Shown: positions 1 to 7,026 of the stretch, piece after piece | Layout: the number at the start of each line of letters is the position of its first letter | Position numbering within the stretch: the first letter of the stretch is position 1 | Assembly (NCBI GenBank): GCA_023254015.1 | Contig: JALQYS010000547.1 | Coordinates: forward strand, 1 to 8,908 | Reading direction: 5' to 3' | DNA length: 8,908 bases | From: Paracoccaceae bacterium | GTDB taxonomy: Bacteria > Pseudomonadota > Alphaproteobacteria > Rhodobacterales > Rhodobacteraceae | Position numbers and translations under genes: made by a program | Notes under the pieces: generated by a model | What the model was told of the DNA's origin: nothing | The model's input: the letters and a program-made list of their open reading frames with translations, nothing else | Database searches by the model: none

Positions 1-1
1 A

Positions 2-376
2 CAGGTGGCACGCGATTCGGTGATGATGCTGCGCCGCGTGGTGACCGATGGCACCGCCTCGATGGCCAAGATGGACGAATATGCCATCGCGGGCAAAACC
101 GGCACCGCAGACAAGCCCAAACGCGGCGGCGGCTATTACGATGACAAGGTCATCAACACCTTCGCGTCGGTCTTTCCGGCCGAGGCGCCGAAATATGTGC
201 TGATCGTCACGCTGGACGAACCGGTTGACCGTACCGGCCCCGAAGTGCGCCGCTCCGCCGGCTGGACGGCCGTGCCCGTGGCCGCCGAAATCGTGCGCCG
301 GACCGCGCCGCTTCTGGGGATGCGTCCGGCCATTGCACCGCAACCCCTCGATGGGCTAACAGCCGTCAAGCAATAG
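2..376 (+). CDS. ftsI: FtsI (penicillin-binding protein 3), 3' end only
   Basis: This is the C-terminal end of the septal peptidoglycan D,D-transpeptidase, an inner-membrane protein whose periplasmic domain cross-links new septal wall with FtsW. The reading frame is open from the window edge, so the gene is cut and its start is not visible. The GTG at 5 is an internal valine. The decisive motif is KTG at 95-103, inside AGKTGTADK, the third active-site motif of the penicillin-binding transpeptidase fold. Before it lies the typical helix region (MLRRVVTDGTAS), and after it the TFASVFPAEAPKYVLIVTLDEP strands. The serine SxxK and SxN motifs would lie upstream, outside the window. The stop is TAG at 374-376. 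The next gene, murE, begins 15 bases later, which fits the usual dcw order ftsI-murE. Distinguishing FtsI from another class B PBP rests mainly on this order. Confidence 0.93.
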   Translation, partial: QVARDSVMMLRRVVTDGTASMAKMDEYAIAGKTGTADKPKRGGGYYDDKVINTFASVFPAEAPKYVLIVTLDEPVDRTGPEVRRSAGWTAVPVAAEIVRRTAPLLGMRPAIAPQPLDGLTAVKQ

Positions 377-391
377 ACCTTGGGGGACACC

Positions 392-1879
392 ATGGCAGCT
401 ACGGGCAAGGCCAAGCATCTTTCAGACCTGGGCCTGACCGCCCGCGCGGGCCGCGATCCGCTGATTTCGGGCCTGACCGTCGACAGCCGCGCGGTGCGCG
501 AAGGGATGCTCTTTGCCGCCCTTCCCGGCGCGCGCTGGCATGGGGCCGAGTTCATCGGCCCGGCGCTGCGCCTGGGGGCCGCCGCCATCCTGACCGACGC
601 CGCCGGCGCGAAACTGGCGGCCGAGGCGCTGGCGGGCAGCCCCGCCGCCCTGATCGTCGCCGACGACCCGCGCGAGGCCCTGGCCTATGCCGCCGCGCTG
701 TGGTTCGGCGCCCAGCCTGCCTGCATGGTTGCCGTCACCGGCACCAATGGCAAGACCTCGGTCGCCACCTTTGCCCGCCAGATCTGGATGGCGCTTGGCC
801 ATGCCGCCATCAACATCGGCACCACCGGTGTCGAGGGCGCGTGGGAGGCTCCCTCCAGCCACACCACCCCGGACCCGATCACCCTGCACGCGATGCTGTC
901 CGAAGCCGCCGCCGCCGGCATCACCCATGCCGCGATGGAGGCCTCCAGCCACGGGCTTGACCAGCGCCGGCTGGACGGCGTTCGTCTGCGCGCCGCGGGG
1001 TTTACCAACCTGACGCAGGACCATCTGGATTATCATCACACGATGGAGGCCTATGCCGAGGCCAAGGCGGGCCTTTTCACCCGGCTCTTGCCCGATGAGG
1101 GCGTGGCGGTCCTTAACCTCAACGGCGCGGGCGGGGCCGAGATGCTGGCATTGGCGCAGGGCAGGGGGCTGAATACCCTGACCATCGGCAGCGCCGAGGG
1201 CGCCGACATCCGCCTGCGCGGCCAGCGCTTTGATGCTACGGGGCAGGATCTGCGCTTTGACTGGAAGGGCGAGCCGTTTCAGGTGCATCTGAACCTTGTC
1301 GGCGGCTTTCAGGCTGAAAACGTGCTGGTGGCGGCGGGCCTGGCCATCGGTGCCGGCGCAGCGCCGCGCGATGTGTTTTCCGTGCTGCCGCGCCTGACCG
1401 GCGTGCGCGGGCGCATGCAACTGGCGGCGACCCGCAAGAACGGTGCGGCGGTCTATGTCGATTACGCCCATACCCCGGACGCCATCGAAACCGCGCTCAA
1501 GGCGCTGCGCCCGCATGTGATGGGCCGGATCGTCATCGTCTTTGGGGCAGGCGGCGACCGCGACACCACCAAGCGCCCGCTGATGGGGGCTGCGGCGCGC
1601 GCCCATGCCGACGTGCTGTTTGTCACCGACGACAATCCGCGCTCGGAAGAGCCGGCCGCGATCCGCGCCGCAATTCTGGCGGCCTGCCCGGATGCCAACG
1701 AGGTGGGCGACCGCGCCGAGGCCATCCTGATGGGCGTCGATGCGCTGGGGCCGGGGGATGCGCTGCTGATCGCGGGCAAGGGGCATGAAACGGGGCAGAC
1801 CATTCAGGGGCAGGTCTATCCGTTTGACGATGTGGAACAGGCCAGCATTGCCGTGGCTGCACTGGATGGGGTGATCTGA
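392..1879 (+). CDS. murE: UDP-MurNAc-L-Ala-D-Glu:meso-DAP ligase MurE
   Basis: MurE is the cytoplasmic ATP-dependent ligase that adds the third amino acid to the peptidoglycan precursor. From ATG 392 it has 495 residues, a normal MurE length. Visible motifs are the ATP loop GTNGKTS (117-123), the substrate segment SSHTTPDP, EASSHGLDQRRLDG, NLTQDHLDYH, and the lysine in YAEAKAGLF (about K225), which is carbamylated in the family. DNPR (414-417) is the signature for meso-diaminopimelate rather than L-lysine, and GKGHE (462-466) is also present. An in-frame TTG at 380 would add four residues. I prefer ATG 392 because the G-rich GGGGGA at 382-387 sits 4 bases upstream as a ribosome site, and that same run would lie inside the gene if TTG were used. 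The stop codon overlaps the murF start by one base. Confidence 0.97.
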   Translation: MAATGKAKHLSDLGLTARAGRDPLISGLTVDSRAVREGMLFAALPGARWHGAEFIGPALRLGAAAILTDAAGAKLAAEALAGSPAALIVADDPREALAYAAALWFGAQPACMVAVTGTNGKTSVATFARQIWMALGHAAINIGTTGVEGAWEAPSSHTTPDPITLHAMLSEAAAAGITHAAMEASSHGLDQRRLDGVRLRAAGFTNLTQDHLDYHHTMEAYAEAKAGLFTRLLPDEGVAVLNLNGAGGAEMLALAQGRGLNTLTIGSAEGADIRLRGQRFDATGQDLRFDWKGEPFQVHLNLVGGFQAENVLVAAGLAIGAGAAPRDVFSVLPRLTGVRGRMQLAATRKNGAAVYVDYAHTPDAIETALKALRPHVMGRIVIVFGAGGDRDTTKRPLMGAAARAHADVLFVTDDNPRSEEPAAIRAAILAACPDANEVGDRAEAILMGVDALGPGDALLIAGKGHETGQTIQGQVYPFDDVEQASIAVAALDGVI

Positions 1880-3318
1880 TGGCTTTGTGGACATCAACCG
1901 AGGCCGTTGCCGCCACCGGCGGGCGGTCGACCGCCGCCTGGCAGGCCAGCGGTGTTTCGATCGACACCCGCACTCTGCAGCCGGGCGATCTGTTCGTGGC
2001 GCTGAAGGATGTGCGCGACGGTCATGATTTCGTGGCGCAGGCGCTTGCCAAGGGTGCAACCGCCGCATTGGTCAGCCGCGTTCCCGAAGGCCTCTCCTCG
2101 GGCGCTCCGCTTCTCGTCGTGGCCGATGTCCTGCAGGCGCTGGAGGATCTGGGCCGGGCGGCACGGGCGCGGACCAGGGCGCGCGTCGTGGGCGTGACCG
2201 GATCGGTCGGCAAGACCTCGACCAAGGAGATGCTGCGCGTGGTCCTGGGCGGGCAGGGGCGCGTGCATGCGGCCGAGGCCAGCTACAACAACCATTGGGG
2301 CGTGCCGCTTACACTGGCGCGCATGCCGCGCGAGGCCGATTTCGCCGTGATCGAGATCGGTATGAACCATCCTGGCGAGATTTCGCCCCTGTCACGTCTG
2401 GCCCGCCCGCATGTGGTGATGATCACCACCGTCGCCCCGGCGCATCTTGAGGCCTTTGACAGTATCGAGGGCATCGCCCATGAAAAGGCCGCCATCATCG
2501 ACGGGCTTGAACCCGGCGGCACCGCCGTTTTGCCCGTGGATCTGGCCGTCTCGCCCATCCTTCTGGCAAAGGCGGCCGCCCATGGCGCGCGCGTCCTGAC
2601 CTTTGGCGAAAGCGCCGGGGCCGATTACCGTCTGGGTCAGGTTAAGATCGGCGATGCCGCCACCGTGGTGCAGGCCAGCCGCGCCGGCCGGCCCGTGCTT
2701 TACAAGGTCATGTCGCCCGGCCGCCACTTTGCCGCCAACGGCCTTGGCGCGCTGGCCGTGGCCGATGCGCTGGGCCTTGATCCGGTGATCGCCGCCACCG
2801 ACCTTGGCCGCTGGATGCCCCCCGCCGGGCGCGGCACGCGCGAGCGTATCGTGCTGGATGTGGTCGAGGAAACCGCCTTTGACCTCATTGACGACGCCTT
2901 CAATGCCAACCCCGCCTCGATGCGCGCCAGCCTTGAAGTCCTGATTGCCGCCACGCCCGAGGACGGCATCGGCAGCCGCGCCAAGGGGCGCCGCATCGCC
3001 GTTCTGGGGGACATGCTGGAACTTGGCCCGACCGAACTCGCCCTGCATGCCGCCATTGCCGACACCCCCGGCCTTTCCGCCATCGACGTGATTCACTGCG
3101 TCGGCCCCCGGATGAAGGCGCTTTACACGGCCCTGCCGCGCGGCCAGCGCGGTGACTGGGTGGAAACCGCAGCCGAGCTTGCCCCCCGTGCCCGCGGCCT
3201 GATCGACGCGGGCGACATCGTTCTGGTCAAGGGGTCGAAAAGCATCAAGGTCTCGCTGGTGGTTGACGCCCTGCGCAAATTGGGGCAACCAGCCGGGCTC
3301 ACGAAGGGAGAGGCGTAA
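1879..3318 (+). CDS. murF: UDP-MurNAc-tripeptide:D-Ala-D-Ala ligase MurF
   Basis: MurF is the cytoplasmic ATP-dependent ligase that adds the D-Ala-D-Ala dipeptide, completing UDP-MurNAc-pentapeptide. It has 479 residues, typical of alphaproteobacterial MurF. Domain order is visible: an N-terminal substrate domain with SIDTRTLQPGDLFVAL, then the ATP loop GSVGKTS (108-114), the MurF-specific SYNNHWGVPLTL (from S135), IEIGMNHPGEI and HLEAF-IEGIAHEKAAI, then in the C-terminal ligase part DDAFNANPASM (338-348), VLGDMLELG and VLVKGSKS. The usual DxYNANP motif has F in place of Y, a mild change. The start ATG shares its A with the murE stop TGA, so the gene is almost certainly translated by coupling from murE. 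A G-rich stretch (GGATGGGG, about 1864-1871) may help. Its stop TAA overlaps the mraY start by one base. Confidence 0.97.
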   Translation: MALWTSTEAVAATGGRSTAAWQASGVSIDTRTLQPGDLFVALKDVRDGHDFVAQALAKGATAALVSRVPEGLSSGAPLLVVADVLQALEDLGRAARARTRARVVGVTGSVGKTSTKEMLRVVLGGQGRVHAAEASYNNHWGVPLTLARMPREADFAVIEIGMNHPGEISPLSRLARPHVVMITTVAPAHLEAFDSIEGIAHEKAAIIDGLEPGGTAVLPVDLAVSPILLAKAAAHGARVLTFGESAGADYRLGQVKIGDAATVVQASRAGRPVLYKVMSPGRHFAANGLGALAVADALGLDPVIAATDLGRWMPPAGRGTRERIVLDVVEETAFDLIDDAFNANPASMRASLEVLIAATPEDGIGSRAKGRRIAVLGDMLELGPTELALHAAIADTPGLSAIDVIHCVGPRMKALYTALPRGQRGDWVETAAELAPRARGLIDAGDIVLVKGSKSIKVSLVVDALRKLGQPAGLTKGEA

Positions 3319-4400
3319 TGCTTTATTGGCTCACCGAGTTCTCGGATGGCGGGGACTTTTTCAACCTCTTCCGCTATATCACCTTCCGCGCCGGCATGGC
3401 CTTTGCGACGGCGCTGATCTTTGGATTCCTGTTCGGCCGCCCGCTGATCGACCTTCTGCGCCGCAAGCAGGGCAAGGGCCAGCCGATCCGCGATGACGGG
3501 CCGCAAAGCCATCTGGCCAAGGTGGGCACGCCCACCATGGGGGGCCTTCTGATCCTGTCGGCGCTGGTCTTTTCCACGCTTGTCTGGGCGCGGCTGGACA
3601 ACCCTTATGTCTGGATCACCCTTCTGGTGACGCTGGCCTTTGGCCTGATCGGCTTTGCAGATGACTATGCCAAGGTGACCAAGCAGAACACCAAGGGTGT
3701 GTCGGGCAAGGCGCGCATGGCGGCGGGGCTCGTCATTGCGGCGTTGGCCAGCTATGCGGCCGCCAGCTTTCACCCCGCGGCACTGACCAACCAGCTGGCG
3801 CTGCCGCTGTTCAAGGACGCGCTCTTGAACCTGTCGGTGTTCTTCGTGCCCTTCGGCATGTTCGTCATCGTCGGCGCCGCCAATGCGGTGAACCTGACCG
3901 ACGGGCTGGATGGCCTTGCCATCATGCCGGTGATGATCGCAGGCGCCACGCTGGGCGTGATCGCCTATGTCGTGGGCAACTACAACTTTGCCGAATATCT
4001 TGGCGTCCATTTCGTGCCCGGCACGGGTGAGCTTCTGATCTTCACCGCTGCCCTCTTTGGCGCGGGGCTGGGCTTTCTGTGGTATAACGCCCCGCCGGCG
4101 GCTGTGTTCATGGGCGATACCGGCGCGCTCGCGCTTGGCGGTGCCCTTGGCGCCATTGCGGTCTGCACCAAGCACGAGATCGTTCTGGGCATCGTCGGCG
4201 GCCTTTTCGTGGTCGAGGCGCTGTCGGTCATCATCCAGGTCGGTTATTTCAAGCGCACCGGCCGCCGCGTGTTCCTGATGGCGCCGATCCACCATCATTT
4301 CGAGAAAAAGGGCTGGGCCGAGCCGCAGATCGTCATCCGGTTCTGGATCATCAGCCTGATCCTGGCGATGATCGGTCTGGCAACGCTGAAGGTGCGCTGA
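3318..4400 (+). CDS. mraY: Phospho-MurNAc-pentapeptide transferase MraY
   Basis: MraY is the integral inner-membrane enzyme that moves phospho-MurNAc-pentapeptide from UDP to undecaprenyl phosphate, making lipid I. It has 360 residues, the standard length, and is strongly hydrophobic with about ten membrane segments. The conserved motifs are all present: TPTMGGLLIL, FADDYAK with D115 and D116, NLTDGLDGLA (192-201), MGDTGALALGG with D267, and the cytoplasmic APIHHHFEKKGW (three histidines at 325-327). A good ribosome site (AAGGGAG, 3304-3310) lies 7 bases before the ATG, and that ATG overlaps the murF stop by one base. The gene closes the cell-wall run in this window. Downstream there is no murD, which normally follows, but a gene-free stretch and a tRNA gene on the other strand. 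Confidence 0.98.
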   Translation: MLYWLTEFSDGGDFFNLFRYITFRAGMAFATALIFGFLFGRPLIDLLRRKQGKGQPIRDDGPQSHLAKVGTPTMGGLLILSALVFSTLVWARLDNPYVWITLLVTLAFGLIGFADDYAKVTKQNTKGVSGKARMAAGLVIAALASYAAASFHPAALTNQLALPLFKDALLNLSVFFVPFGMFVIVGAANAVNLTDGLDGLAIMPVMIAGATLGVIAYVVGNYNFAEYLGVHFVPGTGELLIFTAALFGAGLGFLWYNAPPAAVFMGDTGALALGGALGAIAVCTKHEIVLGIVGGLFVVEALSVIIQVGYFKRTGRRVFLMAPIHHHFEKKGWAEPQIVIRFWIISLILAMIGLATLKVR

Positions 4401-4410
4401 CACCTTCCTT

Positions 4411-4437
4411 GCAGGGTGGGGGCGCCCCCCCCCCTGC
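4411..4437 (+). terminator. GC-rich hairpin after mraY, possible transcription end
   Basis: GCAGGG (4411-4416) pairs with CCCTGC (4432-4437). Further G-C pairs are possible between the G run 4418-4422 and the C run 4425-4434. It lies 10 bases after the mraY stop, where the cell-wall transcript should end or pause. There is no T run after the stem, so it is not a classical intrinsic terminator. It could be an RNA 3'-end stabiliser or part of a Rho-dependent end. Confidence 0.3.
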
Positions 4438-4625
4438 TTCCACGACATTGCCCCGTCTGGCCAATGCAATTCGCTTGGGGCTGCGTGTCTGGCGAACGTC
4501 AAAATCGCCTCTTGCCCTCTCCGCATTTTCCCGCCGCCGGTCCTGCGCTGACAGGGTTGCCCTTCCCGAGGCTCCTGCAAGCCCGCTTCCCCGGTGCCCC
4601 CGAAATCCCCTATTCGCCAGGCCTT

Positions 4626-4648
4626 GCAGACAGCCAGGGCTGTTCTGC
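4626..4648. repeat. 9-bp inverted repeat (hairpin) in the gene-free stretch
   Basis: GCAGACAGC (4626-4634) pairs with GCTGTTCTGC (4639-4648) as nine base pairs with one bulged T and a CAGG loop. It would form a stable stem in RNA from either strand. No T run follows on either strand, so I do not call it a terminator. Its role is unknown. Confidence 0.4.
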
Positions 4649-4702
4649 CAAACCCAGCCAATCCTTGCCGGGCCCATGAAGTGACTCAGCTGCCAGCGGC
4701 AG

Positions 4703-4736
4703 AAAAAACCCTTAGCCGGCAGGACAAGCCGCCAGC
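4703..4736 (-). terminator. Candidate terminator of the tRNA-Met gene
   Basis: Read on the - strand, GCTGGC (4736-4731) and GCCGGC (4720-4715) form a six-pair stem including one G-T pair, with two further G-C pairs possible in the loop. A run of six T follows (4708-4703), separated from the stem by TAAGGG. It starts 29 bases after the tRNA 3' end, a sensible place for a tRNA terminator. The six-base gap before the T run makes it weaker than a textbook case. Confidence 0.45.
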
Positions 4737-4764
4737 ATCACGCCATGATTTTCATGTCTGAGAG

Positions 4765-4841
4765 TGGTGGCGGGGGGGAGATTTGAACTCCCGACCCCGT
4801 GATTATGAGTCACGTGCTCTAACCAACTGAGCTACCCAGCC
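4765..4841 (-). tRNA. tRNA-Met (CAT), elongator type
   Basis: A 77-base tRNA gene with encoded CCA (4767-4765). The anticodon CAT is at 4807-4805 in the loop CTCATAA, closed by the perfect stem CGTGA/TCACG. The D arm GCTCAGTTGGTTAGAGC and T arm GGGAG-TTCAAAT-CTCCC are perfect. The first pair of the acceptor stem is G1-C72, so this is not an initiator tRNA, whose 1-72 pair is unmatched in bacteria. Overall it closely resembles E. coli elongator tRNA-Met, including CTCATAA and the GGGTC variable loop. A CAT anticodon could also belong to tRNA-Ile2 (lysidine-modified), but the loop and body fit Met better. The acceptor stem GGCTGGG/CCCCGCC has one mismatch, U4 opposite C69 (see findings). A promoter lies just upstream and a candidate terminator downstream. 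Confidence 0.95.
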
Positions 4842-4851
4842 ACTGGCGCGG

Positions 4852-4880
4852 GGAATAATGCGGGGCGCGCGGGGCGTCAA
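4852..4880 (-). promoter_or_regulatory. Promoter of tRNA-Met
   Basis: On the - strand, TTGACG (4880-4875) is a near-consensus -35 box. After 17 bases comes TATTCC (4857-4852), a fair -10. A start about 7 bases later falls only a few bases before the tRNA 5' end at 4841, the expected layout for a tRNA gene with a short leader. The spacer is almost pure G/C, a feature often seen at growth-rate controlled stable RNA promoters. Confidence 0.6.
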
Positions 4881-4973
4881 GGGGAATCTTGTAATGAGGT
4901 CACCGATTTACAGCATCCGCCCTTCGCGTCCGCCCCCCCGGCGCAGCTCGTTGCCGGATGGGGGGCGAGGAGT

Positions 4974-4989
4974 GCCCGCATCTGCGGGC
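4974..4989 (-). terminator. Hairpin after the hyuA-like gene
   Basis: GCCCGCA (4974-4980) and TGCGGGC (4983-4989) form a perfect seven-pair inverted repeat, 11 bases beyond the stop of the hyuA-like gene. In RNA the innermost pairs would open to give a larger loop. There is no T run on the - strand after it, so termination efficiency is uncertain. Transcripts passing it would run into the tRNA-Met gene on the same strand. Confidence 0.4.
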
Positions 4990-5000
4990 TTCGACGAGCG

Positions 5001-7001
5001 TCAATGTGCGACGCGGGGCCGCCCTGCGGCGGTGACGGACAGCGAGGCCTCGACGAACATCTTGCGGCCCTCGATATCGACCTCGCGCAGATCACGGCTG
5101 GCGCTGATCCGCAGATCCTCGGCGCCCGCCTGTCTGGCGCGCGTCTCGGCCTCGGATCGCAGGGCGATCTCCAACGCATCCAGCGCCGCCTCGGCGCTCG
5201 AAAAGGTCTCAAGCCCCGCCGGCAGATGCGCGACAAAGCGGCCCTCGGCCGGAGAGGTGACGATGGCCGTCACTTTCTGGCTGATCTGCCCCACCACCGC
5301 ACCTATGGCATTGGCCACGCCCGCATGTTCGGGCAGGATCATCTCGCAGCCCAGAACCGTGCCCACCGCGCCGTAATAGGTTGGGGCCGAGGCGCCCAGC
5401 CCGATCACCGGCACGCCCAGCCTTGCGTTGATCTCGATGATGCCGCGATGGCCGGCCAGTCCCGCCCGGATCAACGGGTGACGCGCCAGTGTATCGCTGT
5501 CAGACCCCTTGAAGCCGGGGTCTTCGTCAAAGGCGGCTTCCAGCAGGCAATCCACCGTCTGCGCCGTCAGCTGGTCAACGATCGCCAAGGCCAGATCCTC
5601 GGGGGCCTTGGCAAAGCGTTCGCCCGCGCCGGTGCGGCGGCGGGTCAGAAGTGTCATGGCCTTGACGGCCGCCGACCGGTCCCAGCTGTCCAGCTTGTTC
5701 AGCACATGGCATGCATCCGAAGGGGTGACGCCGGAAATCATCACCAGCCCGCGCGCGACAAGCCGCTCCAATGCGGCCACCTCGATGCGGCTGGTCAGGG
5801 CTGCCGCCATCGGCATGGGTTTGCTGATGCGGGCCAGCACGGTCGCCTCGCGGGTGTTCAGCCCCCCGGCATTGCCGCCCATCGGCACCACGAAGCGCCC
5901 GTCGAATTCGCCCGCCGTCTCGGTAGACAGGGCGCGGTCCAGCGCGGCATGCACCATCGGCCCGTCGGTCACAGCCAAAAGCGAGACAGGCATCAGGCGG
6001 CGCGGGCCAAGGCGCAGGCCACCCTGCAGGCCATCGGTTTTCAGATGCACCTCGCTGTCGCCGCCAAGGCCGGTCGTGCGCATGGCAACGGCTTCAACCA
6101 TGGTGCGGAAACCGCCAACCCGGGCGCCGGCCGGGTCGATCTCGGGCAGGCCGTCGCGCAGCAGCGCCACATCCGTTGTCGTGCCGCCGATGTCCGAAAC
6201 CAGCGCATCCTTGGCCCCGGTCAGCCAGCGCGCGCCGACGATGCTGGCGGCGGGGCCAGAGAGGATGGTCTCGATCGGGCGTTCGCGCACCATGGCGGCC
6301 GAGATCAGCGCCCCATCCCCGCGCACCACCATCAGCGGCGCGTCGATGCCTACGGCGATCAGGTGACGCTCACACGCGGCCACCAGCCGGTCGATCATGC
6401 CGATCAGGCGGGCGTTCAGCACCGCCGTCAGCGCCCGCTTGGGGCCGTTGAGATTGGCCGACAACTCGTGGCTGCAGGTGACGGGCCGCCCGGTCAGACG
6501 GCGGATCGCCTCGCGCGCGGCCACCTCATGCGCCGGGTTGCGCGTGGCAAAGCGGGCGGCCACGGCGAAACCCATGACCGAATCGCCAAGGCCCAGAAGC
6601 TGGGCCTCAAGCCCGGCCATGTCCAGAGCCGCGGCTTCGGTCCCGGCATGGGTATGGCCACCGTCCAGAAGGATCACCGGATCGCCCTTCAGCGCCTCGG
6701 TCAGCCCGCCGCGCTCCAGATCGCCCGCATCAAAGCCGATGAACACCAGCGCCACGCGGCCGCCCTGGCCCTCGACCAAGGCATTCGTGGCCAGCGTGGT
6801 GGACAGGGAGACCAGCGCCACATCGCGCGGGGCCACCTTGGCCGCCTCCAGCGCGGCATCGACGGCCCGGCCGATCCCCAGCGCCAGATCCTCGCGCGTG
6901 GTCAGCGATTTGGCCTTGCCGATCACGCAATCGGCGGCCTCATCGACAATGACGGCATCGGTATAGGTGCCCCCGGTGTCTACCCCGAGAAAATAGGCCA
7001 T
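5001..7001 (-). CDS. hyuA: Hydantoinase/oxoprolinase A-type protein, no B subunit nearby
   Basis: A cytoplasmic protein of the HyuA/oxoprolinase family (ASKHA-like ATPase fold), whose characterised members open or carboxylate small substrates using ATP, usually with a HyuB partner. From ATG 7001 it has 666 residues, close to the usual HyuA length. Counting from there, the N-terminal phosphate loop GVDTGGTYTD is at 6-15, STTLATNALVEG at 67-78, GDGALISAAMVRERPIETILSGPAAS at 228-253, the second phosphate motif SDIGGTTTDVAL at 269-280, GLGGDSEV at 311-318, and the conserved GLGASAPTYYGAVG near 535-548. An ATG two codons earlier (7007) is possible, but AGGAG at 7015-7011 lies only 3 bases from it and 9 from 7001, so I choose 7001. 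No HyuB gene flanks it: a tRNA lies downstream, and an MFS transporter on the same strand lies upstream. The family is certain; the substrate is unknown. The symbol marks the family, not a proven activity. Confidence 0.88.
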   Translation of the reverse strand: MAYFLGVDTGGTYTDAVIVDEAADCVIGKAKSLTTREDLALGIGRAVDAALEAAKVAPRDVALVSLSTTLATNALVEGQGGRVALVFIGFDAGDLERGGLTEALKGDPVILLDGGHTHAGTEAAALDMAGLEAQLLGLGDSVMGFAVAARFATRNPAHEVAAREAIRRLTGRPVTCSHELSANLNGPKRALTAVLNARLIGMIDRLVAACERHLIAVGIDAPLMVVRGDGALISAAMVRERPIETILSGPAASIVGARWLTGAKDALVSDIGGTTTDVALLRDGLPEIDPAGARVGGFRTMVEAVAMRTTGLGGDSEVHLKTDGLQGGLRLGPRRLMPVSLLAVTDGPMVHAALDRALSTETAGEFDGRFVVPMGGNAGGLNTREATVLARISKPMPMAAALTSRIEVAALERLVARGLVMISGVTPSDACHVLNKLDSWDRSAAVKAMTLLTRRRTGAGERFAKAPEDLALAIVDQLTAQTVDCLLEAAFDEDPGFKGSDSDTLARHPLIRAGLAGHRGIIEINARLGVPVIGLGASAPTYYGAVGTVLGCEMILPEHAGVANAIGAVVGQISQKVTAIVTSPAEGRFVAHLPAGLETFSSAEAALDALEIALRSEAETRARQAGAEDLRISASRDLREVDIEGRKMFVEASLSVTAAGRPRVAH

Positions 7002-7010
7002 GTTCATGTT

Positions 7011-7015
7011 CTCCT
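7011..7015 (-). promoter_or_regulatory. Ribosome binding site deciding the hyuA-like start
   Basis: On the - strand AGGAG lies 3 bases before ATG 7007 and 9 bases before ATG 7001. The second spacing is closer to normal, which favours a protein beginning MAYFLGVDTGG. Confidence 0.6.
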
Positions 7016-7026
7016 GTCGCGCGCGT

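Larger units (their letters stand above)
4401..4764. other. Gene-free stretch between mraY and tRNA-Met
   Basis: About 364 bases between the mraY stop and the 3' end of the tRNA gene hold no gene I can support. Short open frames exist on both strands (about 87-108 codons), but their translations are rich in Pro, Arg, Ala and Ser, lack motifs or hydrophobic pattern, and have no good ribosome sites. The stretch holds several hairpins, listed separately: a GC-only hairpin with a 10-base C run just after mraY, a 9-bp hairpin at 4626-4648, a small one at 4690-4702 (CTGCC-AGC-GGCAG), and a terminator-like hairpin for the tRNA. Local base composition is more mixed than in the genes on either side. 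A small RNA or the remains of a lost gene are possible but not shown. Confidence 0.6.

Noticed and set aside
422..2068. Long open frame on the - strand across murE and murF (548 codons)
   Set aside because: It is the antisense shadow of high-GC coding sequence. Its translation is rich in His, Arg, Gly and Gln without domains, while murE and murF in the + frame carry every family motif.
3123..4661. Long open frame on the - strand across murF, mraY and the gap (512 codons)
   Set aside because: Same reason: it lies opposite mraY, and its Arg/Gln/Asp/His-rich translation has no recognisable fold.
4409..4684. Short open frames after mraY (about 87-91 codons)
   Set aside because: The starts lie in the GC hairpin or C run, there is no ribosome site, composition is Pro/Arg/Ser-rich, and two frames are open equally, as expected from high-GC non-coding DNA.
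4690..4702. Hairpin CTGCC-AGC-GGCAG followed by six A as a + strand terminator
   Set aside because: An intrinsic terminator needs T, not A, after the stem on the transcribed strand. On the - strand the T run precedes the hairpin and fits better as the tail of the tRNA terminator.
4765..4841. tRNA as initiator tRNA-fMet or integration site attB
   Set aside because: The 1-72 pair is G-C and the loop is CTCATAA, so it is an elongator. No integrase gene or direct repeat of the tRNA 3' end is visible in the window, so an integrated element is not supported.
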